From assembly GCA_037389465.1 (NCBI GenBank), contig JAZARR010000170.1, forward strand, positions 1,434,001 through 1,498,000: a DNA stretch of 64,000 nucleotides. The letters are read 5' to 3'. Position 1 is the stretch's first letter. Every line of letters starts with the position of its first letter. Below the pieces are notes generated by a model that was given only the letters and a program-made list of their open reading frames with translations, was not told where the DNA came from and ran no database searches. This DNA comes from Baylisascaris procyonis. Its lineage: Eukaryota; Nematoda; Chromadorea; Rhabditida; Ascarididae. Position numbers and translations under genes: made by a program. Positions 53,801 to 64,000 of this stretch are shown here, one piece after another.

Positions 53801-55577
53801 CAAATCACTTCACACATTCTCCGATTGATGGCGATATGAATCCCAAAAATAGCAAATATTAAGTGGCAAATCCACCAGTCAATCCAATAAAATCACCGGT
53901 CAGGTAGATGATTTCAGTTCAGATTTTATATTTCTTTTACGTCAAGGATCACATCAACGATCAGTCATCACCTACTCAACATGCAGACTCATCCAGAAAT
54001 TCTTCGAAGGAGGTCCGCAAAAATTCCATAAAATCATGCTCATTTAATTAATAATCTTCATTATAGCAGCTTTCCTTGCTACTATTAGATTTATTGAATA
54101 GTATAAGATGCAGTAAGTCCACTTGAACTGTGCTCATTGGAGATAACTTTCTTGGAGATAAAGGGATTCGTTCTTTTCAATGGCTATTTATAGAATATCG
54201 AATTTCTTATTGCATTATATAGTTTGTCAGCCTCTTTTAGCGTCCTCATCCAACATTAGTGACACTTTGTTGTGTATTTTTATTTTTCCCACGTTATTCC
54301 TCTCAAGTTGATTTACGGCAGGTGGTTTTTTTTTCTCGGTGGGCTTATGTGCACTGTTAAGATCTCATTGCTTTTTCTTTCTTGAAATGAACATTCCTGG
54401 ACATATGTTTCAAAAATTCGCCCCAAGGCTATAGATTCAAAGCGTGTAAAAATGAATTTGATTTATAGAACCTATCATTACGCAACAAGAAATATGCACA
54501 AAGTTTTTAAAGAATGTAGTCTTTCGATTTGGTTTGAGTAAGAATAGTTTGAATAAAGTGAACGAAGGTAGCAGTTGTTGATCAAATGTTGTTCGCTTTT
54601 TTTTTTTGTTTTGAATTTGCACTTCATGTTCAGTTTGTCGAAAGATTGATTGTTGAATGGAATTCGAAAAACGAATAGCTTTTGGGCGAATGAGCAATGG
54701 ACAATGCCTTTGAACAGGCATTAAGCTGTCTTACGATTCTTCATACTAGGCTTGTATTCTGAGACGATGATTGAGGAAGAAATGCGAAAGGCCGGAGACT
54801 CTCAGCGTCGAGTCTGCTAGCCATGTGTTTTCTACTCAATGCCTTCGAAGTTTTTTGATTTTAATATTTGAAAGGCTAAATTAAGATCGTTTCCTTCAAC
54901 AAGTCATAAACGCTTGAAGCAGAGGATTTTAGCTCCCCATCCTCACCACCCTCCCCTCCGCATCTCTTTCCAGTTCAGCTAGCAATTTAGATTATTCGAT
55001 CCATCTGGTTGAAAAGAGTGCTAGTCGACTGGACACAAGATGGATTTTTGTATTTCACGCATATGATTATGAACTGTGCAACGTAAATTTCCAATATAAC
55101 GACTCCTTTATTCTATACCTCGAAACATGTCAACAGGAACTGACATACGGGTTTTTAACCTAAATAACCACAGAAACGATGTAGTTTTTATAGAGACATA
55201 GGGATCATTGATTTGCTATGAACATTGGCAACATGGCGGTTGAATGCTCCTAGTGAAAGGACATTTTGTTGATTTTATTTTGATGTATCAGCTTCATTTC
55301 CAATTTTACACCTCAGCATTTTGCACATACTTCTTTGTATTACCACCGAGCATAGTGCTTAAACTATTTACGCAATTTTCATAACTCTAGAAAATCGTTG
55401 CATTGTGAATATTATCACCCTCAAAAGCAAAGCTTCAATTTGGTTCGATCATCACCTGAAGCTGCGCTCATTGCCACGAGAATTGAAATATAAGCGAAGA
55501 AGAAATTATGCAAGAGAAATTTTTTAAGTCTACAAAGAAAGAAATTTTCAGCATCATTGTTCTTCATTAAAACGCTT

Positions 55578-55860
55578 TCAGAACCTACTTAATTCTATCA
55601 ATTTTACTATACTCATTTGTGGCACATCACATTCACCACGATTTGAATTTATGACGATCACTGATGTCTTATTATGCGCTTTTGCAGGTTTCTCCATGCG
55701 AAAACTACTACAATGGGCCGATAATCGTATTTATGTCATTGCTTTCTATTGCGCCTATACGTCGTCCTGAATTTTCAACTCGGAAACCAGTGATTTGTTT
55801 GGCATTGAAACCAACTTCCGGTGGTATAGAAATTTCTCTTCCGGTGATGATAGCTTCCAG
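55578..55860 (-). pseudogene. Major sperm protein (MSP) domain-like fragment, frameshifted
   Basis: Read on the minus strand, the first part gives GREISIPPEVGFNAKQI, then FRVENSGRRIGAIES. In MSP proteins the matching strands carry an FNAP motif and a later ARRIG or GRRIG motif with similar spacing. Just after IIGP the frame closes (TAG), but the next frame continues with CSSF, then NKTSVIVINSNRGEC, comparable to the DPPCGVL...VSCD region, and stays open to TGA at 55578-55580. One base change of frame therefore joins the two halves. The first start and the N-terminal strand are not visible. Assignment rests on a few motifs remembered from the family, so it is tentative; a real gene with a tiny intron or a sequencing error is also possible. 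Confidence 0.4.
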
Positions 55861-58363
55861 TGAAATTTAAACTGGCTTCTGTCTTCTACTGCTTCGCAAA
55901 TCCATCAATGTATTTCAAAAAACTTATCAACACGTAGAGTGATCGAAAAATTTATGTACATTGTGCGATCGGTTGAATCACATTTGATGCATGTCTTTTT
56001 TTCTTTTATAGAACACTTTTTCGAATGACCATTTTGTTCAGAATGTATATCAATCATTCCATGTGTTGCGTTATTTCCAAGTAAATATTGAAAGTGGTGA
56101 GAATAACAATGCGCAATATGCAAAACTTCTTATCATGCTTAAGCGGCCTAACGGATGTAATCTCCATTTGCCTGCTTATAAGATTTCCAAGCATATGCAA
56201 AAACAACCCACTCATTCTATCTTATCCAAGCATCTGAAACGAAGCTTCAGAACCCTCGTTGAAGGAACAGAAGTTGGGAATGTTACCAGAAAGAAAGAAG
56301 ACCAAGAGTGAGGATTGATAAACAAGCGAGGCCAAGCAATTGTATCTTGCGACTCAAGTGTTCCAATTTGTTCTATGTTCTCGTCTTCTTCCATAGCTTT
56401 TGAGAATTTTTTCGTACTTAAGCGAATCATTCAATAGCTTCTAGCCTTTGCTTCTAGGGAACTATTCGAAAAACCAGGCGAATTGGAAAAAAAACATCGA
56501 GCCGATTCGTTGCCAATAACAAAATACGATGAAATGCCAAAATACCTCCGAAATATCCAAAATTTATAAGAAAAAACAACTGTTATAAAATAATTATTTA
56601 TGATGTGTGTTGCAATTAATTTCATAGAGAAGTCATAGCAAAATATGTGGAAAAAAAAGAAATGTGCCAAAAATATAAACCATTTCATCTCTTTTGTTAG
56701 GCACCTCTTGTGAGTGTCAATAAAACTTGAATTATCGTCATGTCATTTTTCAATATTGATGTGCCTCTTTTTCGCTGCATCAAGTCGTGTGTCACTAAGT
56801 TTATAAAAAAAAGAAGCTTTATTGTCTATGATAGAACTCAATGTGCGAACCTCGTGCCGATTCATCGTCTTTTCTGTGTGCTAGAGACGGCGTAATGAGC
56901 CATAAGTTATGAAATTTATGAATCGAGGAAAGGTTCTTTCTTTAAGATGCAAGGCTAACGATCGTAAGCTCAAAAGACGTATTAGAAAAGCAAGGCGCAA
57001 AGTTTTTCATTAGTAAAAGGCTCGTTATGGAGCTGGTGGCAAGGGTAATAATACCATCTTTTCCGGAGCCCTGTTGTTCACTCCATATTGTAAACCTGTG
57101 TGCTGGAGTTCTCTGAAATAATGAAGTATATGGTATCCATTAGGATGCGCACATATGTGGAAAATATGTGATACATTCCGACCGAGTTTAAAAACCCTTT
57201 CATTACGCAAATTCGTGATGATTTTGGCAGCGTGTTTGAAATATTGCTAGCAATGGGTGTCCAATAATGCATTTCGCATTGGTCATAGAACATTTACAAG
57301 TGACAGCAAAATTCCACGCGTCACGCATGGGACGTTTATAGTTAATAGATAATGCTAACGAGTTCCGAGAAAGTAAAGGAAATCAAAGAGGGGTAATATC
57401 TGAGCAAGATTTAAAATTGCACATCGTTGCCTTCAGATTTGTGCTTATACTGATAACCTAACACGAACAATGACTATCGTATCAGGAATCGGCTTCGCCT
57501 TTGCGCTCTAAAGGATGCAATTGTGAGTACTTCTTTGGGTATCTCGTTTCCTTGGAATGCAGTTTCGACCTAAGAGTTCGTCGAAGTAGCTGAAGTTTGC
57601 TGAAGATGAAGACCAATAGCGGTGCGATCATAACGAAATTCTTTCAATCGTTGAGGGTTTCTTTATGTTATGCAAAAAATAACGAGGAAGAGTGAGTGGT
57701 GAAGCGACGAACGGCAGCCACATCACCTCAAAAAAGCAAATTTCCCGTATTTGCTTTTTTGATCTAAATTTTCAAGTTCTAACACTTTGAATGCTTTTAT
57801 CAACGCGATATGAGATAATAGGGTTATCTTCACGAATGCAATTGTCAGCCAAATCATTGCACTAGGAATGCGTTTGAGAATATTTGGTAATAATAATATC
57901 TAATACGCAAATATAAATATATACGAACTGAATACCTATCTGTGTTGCTTTCAAAAATAATATAGCGCTGGTCGATTCATGTAAACAAAAATACGATTCG
58001 CTAGCATTAGTGACAGATTGTCGATTGCAGCTGGCCATCATAAAATCTCACATTTCAAACGCTTAAGTCATCACCATAGGTTTGCAAAATGCGCTACGGA
58101 AATGCTCCTCATTCATCAGAGAGGAAACAATGCTCTTATTGCTGAGATATGAATGCACAATTTCGTGTTGATGACGACCGAAAACCGAACAAATCTTAAG
58201 GATCTATAGATTTTTTTCTGAAGAAAAACCTCCTCGGGAATATTTATTTAAAAGATAATGGGAAAGTTTTCAAGATTTCATTGATTTTCATCCAACTTAC
58301 TGTTTTTCCATTCATAACATTTGTATTTGAATCCTGAAACCTTAAAGCAAGTTGAAAGTTTTG

Positions 58364-58735
58364 CTAAAACTTGGCTACTCTTTCATACAAAAGTCGCTTG
58401 AGAAAATCCTCAGAATTATGCCGAAATAGAGGACACAACTTATCACAATAATAACCTAAGTATAAAAATTGTGCATTTTTTGACACTAAAATGTCGATTT
58501 TATTAAAATTTTGCGCTGAGAATGTTTTCAACTCGAATATTCTGTGCGAAATAGCGGCATTCACTACTGTTGAGAAGAGTGAAGCAAGTGATCCATCGCC
58601 TAACAGCCTCGTCGACCGCAGTCTGATGGTACCCACAAAAAGTGCATTACACAGTGCGATGAAGACAGCTGCTGTCGGATTGGATTTTCGTTTTATGTAT
58701 CCACGGCATATGTTGCGTTCTCGAGAAAAAAAAAT
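58364..58735 (-). other. Long unassigned open block
   Basis: Not recognised. The minus strand is open for about 120 codons without an ATG near its start. It follows a pyrimidine run ending in ctcgag that could be an acceptor at about 58724. The upper part has a hydrophobic stretch (NPTAAVFIALCNALFVG) followed by a basic and Ser-rich segment; a donor-like ACA|gtagtg lies at 58567. The plus strand is also open over 58491-58745, so the coding strand is not settled. It may be an exon, or a relic of a membrane protein gene. Confidence 0.25.
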
Positions 58736-59504
58736 TCGACATTGAACAGTTCAATGCTGAAAGTGAATAGCTAATCGACCTATAGTGAACTATATCATCA
58801 CTATGTTTCGGCAAAAGGTAGGGGCACGACTTTTCAGACCGATTATGGTACTTGGCTAATTAAAACCAAGTAGGATAAAGTACGTTTAGTGCTTTTATTG
58901 TCACAGTAGAAACTTCACACCACTCCTCATCACTGCACTTGAAATTACAAAGGTTTTGCTACTCAAGCGTTACTATATCGAAAGGTATGGAAAGATGCAC
59001 TAGAATTTGCCCTTATGAGCATAGATTCCCATTAAGAAGAGATAAGTTATCGAATAAAAATCCAAAATAGCTTGTGGTCATACATTTGAATTTGCAAACA
59101 TTCTAAAATGACCATTTGAAGGTAACCAGCCGGGTACTCATTCGTTAGTGGAAGTCGAATGAATCATCATCGAAATACCTCGGATACCTTGATAAGATTT
59201 TGCTCAACTTGGAACTTAGAAAATGCCGGACGAAATGGTACTATAACTCTGCATACAATGGAGAAGTCAGCAAAATTTTTGTTGCTGCATGACGTCATCA
59301 GAATGGCATCAAATACAAATGAAGCTTGAGAAGAACAGGTGGAATAATCCTGAAATTCAACATAGACTCAAGGATTTTAGAGATATTCGTTTTGTTGATT
59401 CATAGCAGCTCCGAACAGAAAATTTTATTGCCATCGATAGTATGAAAGAAGAACTGTTTGAGCTCGTGACTATCACGAAGTGTGAATACTGCAAAAAAAA
59501 AAAT

Positions 59505-59510
59505 TTTATT
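59505..59510 (-). terminator. Poly(A) signal of troponin T copy B
   Basis: An exact AATAAA on the minus strand, about 60 bases beyond the stop codon of copy B at 59571. The distance is typical for nematode 3' UTRs and supports the short last exon. Confidence 0.55.
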
Positions 59511-59570
59511 TCTTTCTACATGAAATATCGGTCAGGTTCTCCGTATTGACCGCATATATTAGGCGACCGA

Positions 59571-62500
59571 TTAATTTCCGGCTCCAGCTTCAGCCTGAAA
59601 ATTTCTTTACAATTCCATTTGTTTTATTGAGGAGAAACGAAACAAAAATTATTGATGCCTCTTTGCTTGCCGGAAATTTTGAGTTCGTTCCCGGAATTCC
59701 TAATCAGGATTTTGCACCTTTCAATGCAGCTTTCACATCAGTTGAACTTGAGCTATGTGAAGCTTAGAGAAGAGGCAAAAATCGACTCTCGTTGAATGAT
59801 AAAATCGAATATTTCTCTAAAAAGTGTTTTCCAATTACACTTATGAGTTGGAAAAAAGAATGACGGAAATGTCACCGTCTCAGATAGTAGGGATACAGCC
59901 AAATGAGTGTATTTATGTGATGTCCAAATCAATCATATAAAATAGGCATTCAGGTTAAGTTTTTTGGTATGATACACGTGCTATATGCGCTTATTATCAT
60001 TGCATATTATAGAATATCAAAAAAAACTTAAACAAGCATACGCGAATTATTATCTATTAGAATGGTTTGTAATAACTACGCACGAAACATCGGAAATTTT
60101 CTTCGCATTGTTTAAAGAAAAAGACCATTGCAATTATTTTTGAAATTGATGCATAAAATACTTGATGAAGAGTAACAGTTGTGAAGTTGTGATTGCGAAT
60201 GAAAATTTTTATGCTCCTTTTTGCTAATAATCAAAAATTGAAAAACTAAGAAATACGTACAGCTGCTGTTGCAGTTGGGGCTTGTGCAGGTGATGGTTCA
60301 TCCTCTACTTCGTCCGGATCTGGAATAGATAGTGGGATAGGTTGAACGGGTGGTCGAGCTGCATCACCTTCTGCTTTCACTAGCTCAATATACTTAACCG
60401 GTTCGCGATTTTTACGGAGTTGTTCGAGTTCTTCGTTTTCACGCCGACCCCATTCAGGTGGTGGTCTTGCGGTTCCATGGGCTATTTTCGGTGGCTTTTT
60501 GATGATAGGCTGCAAACAAAATAGGATGAATACTTCTAAGTGTCCTTTTCTTCGTCTACCCATCACGCGGGCAAAAATCACAATTGCTGAGTAGAAACCG
60601 TCCATCCATGCTATCCATACAATGTAGAGTTTAAAACAAAAGATTCTGAGAATGTATTTGCGGGTTAATTGGTATGACGACTATGGAATCCTCTAAGCGA
60701 CCTCAGCACTCAAAAAGTAGTGTTTTGAAAGGAAATTCCGAGTATACGGTAGAGCAGAAAGGAAGAAATATGCTAGCGTTATTCTAAATGCTAATGAACT
60801 GATATGAGTCTTTTGCACTAACCCAATCAGATATCCTTTATGTCAACAATCAAGAATGAATAAATATCAACGATTTGGGTGTTTCATAATTTCATCACAA
60901 ATTTCGCGAATAAACAATCGAATTATTAATCCACAAAATAAACACAAAAACATTATTTGCATAAAGTAAACTCTCCATGACCATCTTTTAATTAACTTAA
61001 CCTTAGCGCACATTAAAATGTGCTAGCTGAAGTCGAAGATCTTTGAGAGGGATGGAATATTTCATAAATCGAAGTGCTGCGCAACGAGCATTAATTATAT
61101 AGTATAATTTTTCAACTTTATTTTAAGTGGCTTACAGCCATATGAATCGGAAGCGGCTAGTAAATCCTCACATGTTCATAAAGATTGCGGCGATCGGAAT
61201 AGGAACGTCGATCAGTTTGGCGATCAAATTTCGATGCCACATTGACTTTCGGCTGAAAAACAAATTAACTCGATGAATCAGACAATAGAGATGGGCATAT
61301 GTTTCACGAAATTCTTCCGACGAGCACGACTTTTCCTATCCTTAAGGGAAATTCACATTCGTTGAGTTGGCAATGAGAATTTCCAAATAACCTCGTAGGA
61401 TGTCTGGGATGTCTGAAATTACTACAGCTTCACCTTTAATTCCTCTTATGCGGTACTCGAACTGTTGGGTACCAACAAGCTCATAAATTTATGCATCTAT
61501 GATAAAAATAAAGGTATTCTTGCGTGGAACCATTTGTGCACGATGGATGGACTCAACTGGAATCGGCGTCTGTTAATTACATATGGTCAGAAACTATGGA
61601 ACTTTGTAAGCGGCATTTAACCTCGTCGCAAGAAGAGATTTCGAGGGAATATAAATGAATTACACAAAGTCGGAACTTTCTTCAAGTACAGGCTATCGGG
61701 GAGTACTATAACGCAATGCCTGATGATATCACTACTTCGATGAAACAGCATTCAAGCCATCAAAAGCACGAATACAAATAGCGAACCGGATGTAAAGAAG
61801 AGACGGCTTCGTTTGGATCGAGACCTTTCTTCAGTGCTTTATTACGAGCCACTTGCAATTCTCTTTCATGTAATTCTTTAAGCTAAAATGCATAAAGATT
61901 AACAGACCGGTTTGCCACAAACCAGTTTCATATTGGATTCAACAAGAAGATGCAAAGGATGCTGCCTTCAGAAGAAGAATGACACCATATAGAATGTTGA
62001 AAGTGAGATGGGCAGATAAAATATTGCAACAACGGGTGTTGTTTTCATTATCGGGCCCAGATGCTCTTTGATGCTGAGCTCATCAGATGTGACCGTTGTT
62101 GCAGCTTCTCCTTATTTACTTGCGAAATCAAGATTTCATGAGAGTAGCAACATTGTCGTCTTAGATCAGCCTAGATTTCATGTGGTTTTGATAAGTGATA
62201 GACATGAATATAGGAAAAAGTTCAAAATATGCGACGTCCCCTCTACTATATAGTTCCGATTTCTGCCTCCACGACGACGAAAGTGCTTTTTTCTGCATCA
62301 GATTCCCTACGGTCATTTATGGTTAAAAATCGATGATGAGATTAGTCTTCGAAAAAAAAAGAAAACTTACATCATACTCTTGACGCTCATGACGCTTTTC
62401 CAAGTCATACTTATCGGCTTCAAGTTTGCAAATCCGTTGATGCAATTGAAGTATTTTCTGTTTCAAATCGTTGACGAGTAATCCCGAAATATCAGGCATC

Positions 62501-63873
62501 CTGCTAATAGCAGCAATGAAGTTTCGACGTGCCTCTTCTTTTTGCTCTTTGTTCATCTCAGATTTGGCGCTAGCCTATAATATAAGATGCTATGTACAAT
62601 GGTCATAGAAACCTACTTGTATAGTTAAAATCTTCTGATTTCTTAGAGTTGAATTCCTTATTCCATTGGTGAATTTTGAGGCTTGATTGATATATCTCTA
62701 TCTGCTTATTCTATGATTAATAAATTTACCTAGAAAATAACTTCAAGGATAATCACATAGATCTGCTAGAAGTGCTGTAAATTATGGATAGCAGTGATTG
62801 CAGATTCACGGTATTACAACGTAGCATACTCATCGTCAAGATTCAGTGAAAGAAGCTCGCTAGCCAGATGAATGACTAATGGGAATAAAGGATGAATATT
62901 ATGTTTCAAGCAATAAAATCTTACTCCAGAAAGATTTGTCAATTTGCCCTTATCGCTCTTATTGATAACGAAATTTCGGCCAGGTTCACCGGATGTTGCG
63001 CCAGCAAATGAGCCGGCCATCATTTGCTGCCTTTTCAATCTTTCAGCCTCTCGTTTTCGCTTTTCGTTTTCAATTCGTTTCTTACGCTCTTCCTTAAATA
63101 AAATGTTATGTGCAACTTTGAAGTTCCATCAGAAAGTGAGTGGTATTGGTTTCCTGCTTTTCTGTCAAGTATCTTTTTCACTGATTAACGGTCTAGTACG
63201 TATTGAGTAAGTTAGCGTCTAATGGGAATCTTCTAGTAATAGATTTCAATGGGAATTCTATAAACGAGATGGTCAAAAGTAAAAAAAATTACGCAAATTT
63301 TCGCTACGCTCTAACTGTCATAATTCCATCGTGAATAGCTAGATCAACGTGGAATTAGCATATGAGGATCATTACATTATCAATTTTAGGCTGTTGAAGT
63401 TTCGTATTTATGCTCTAGTGGTTATTAGATGGAAATTGCTGGAAAAATAGATATACATTCATATGCGTACACATAGAGACAACACTGTTATGATGCATAT
63501 AACAGTGGTAAATGGAAAACACATGGCAAACAATATGGAAAACTTTGAGAGCAAAATTTGTTATGTCTTGGCGATCGTTTTCAAATGAAGTACCGCAAAC
63601 TTTGCGCAAAAATATTTGATCATTAAATGATCTAAAAAATTTTCGCTGAAGACTGTTGATCTCGCTCACCTCTTCGGCTCGCCGTCGTTCTTCGTCTTGT
63701 CGTCGTCTTTCAGCCATTTCTCGTTCTTCTTCTTCTCGTTGCAACCTACGTTGCTCTTGTCGTTCTTTCAATTGTCTCAGTTCCTCCTCTTCCTGTTCAC
63801 GTTCTTGTCGACGTCGCTCTTCATAGTCTTGCATTTTTGCAGCTTCTTCCTCTTCATGACGTTTTTTAGCCGC
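59571..63873 (-). CDS. Troponin T, copy B (5' end beyond the window)
   Basis: Second troponin T gene. Visible exons: 63670-63873, 62925-63092, 62371-62574, 61787-61882, 61172-61252, 60261-60509, 59571-59594, all phase 0, 341 residues plus stop. They match copy A exons 5-11 one to one (204/204, 168/171, 204/201, 96/96, 81/81, 249/252, 24/96 bases). Conserved parts include [56 protein letters not shown] and [16 protein letters not shown]. Reading on past 60261 gives VRIS and a stop, but AGCT|gtacgtatt is a good donor and a ttttcag acceptor at 59595 leads to an 8-codon last exon encoding AEAGAGN. The acidic head and start codon must lie above 64000. The tail lacks the long Pro/Glu and GRR end of copy A. 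Confidence 0.94.
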
Positions 63874-64000
63874 CTATAGTTTGCCAGTTAGTCAAGTCAA
63901 CGTATTTATTTGCCATGCTTGAGAAATTGTGCAGTTTTCCATGTGGCCACTGGGAGATATTTTTTTATTCATTTGGTCGCTTCATCAGCCATCTGGTCGG

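Larger units (their letters stand above)
50836..59570. other. Intergenic region between the two troponin T genes
   Basis: About 8.7 kb with no complete gene. It should contain the 5' control region of copy A and the 3' end of copy B. A GC-rich patch at about 53190-53350 stands out against the AT-rich background and contains one CAGCTG E-box core. A sperm-protein-like relic lies at 55578-55860 and an unassigned open block at 58364-58735. The remainder, including 50900-53100 and 53500-55500, is AT-rich with only short, unsupported open frames. Confidence 0.6.

Noticed and set aside
60246..60260. End of troponin T copy B at VRIS-stop
   Set aside because: The sequence gtacgtatt is a good donor in phase 0, and an ideal ttttcag acceptor with a short in-frame exon and a poly(A) signal follows at 59594-59505.

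Overview
This is nuclear DNA from a nematode. The coding exons are short and separated by AT-rich introns, 3' splice sites follow the worm TTTCAG type (many read ttttcag), and the proteins are nematode versions of known families. Introns of 100 bases to over 1 kb and the many decayed repeats fit a clade V parasite-like genome (Strongylida or a relative) better than the compact Caenorhabditis genome. That placement is inference.

Layout. (1) 1-5242: intergenic DNA with two 318-base copies of one repeat, a tRNA-related (B-box) remnant and no supported gene. (2) 5243-32695, minus strand: one very large gene for rootletin (C. elegans che-10), the coiled-coil protein of the ciliary rootlet. I resolve 42 exons whose phases all agree, giving about 2016 residues. 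The stop codon seen at 7576-7578 is not the real end: it overlaps a splice donor, and three more exons encode a Ser/Thr/Tyr-rich tail. (3) 32696-41422: mostly non-coding, with a few open, exon-like segments on either strand, including a possible small secreted peptide at 40031. (4) 41423-50835, minus strand: a complete 11-exon troponin T gene (444 residues, copy A). (5) 50836-59570: intergenic, with a frameshifted segment resembling the major sperm protein domain and an unassigned open block. (6) 59571 to beyond the right edge, minus strand: a second troponin T gene (copy B), seven 3' exons visible.

The two troponin T genes are tandem paralogues in the same orientation. Their shared exons have nearly identical lengths and all shared introns are phase 0, but the introns and C-terminal tails have diverged, so the duplication is old. 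Troponin T anchors the troponin complex to tropomyosin on muscle thin filaments. Rootletin acts in ciliated sensory neurons, so the window joins a neuronal cilium gene and a muscle gene pair by position only; I see no functional link between them.

I found no CRISPR array, rRNA gene, intact tRNA gene or intact transposon. The most noteworthy points are the hidden C-terminal exons of rootletin, the tandem troponin T pair with different tails, two GC-AG introns (one replacing the GT donor kept by the paralogue), the frame-neutral N-terminal exons of troponin T copy A, and the sperm-protein-like relic between the troponin genes.
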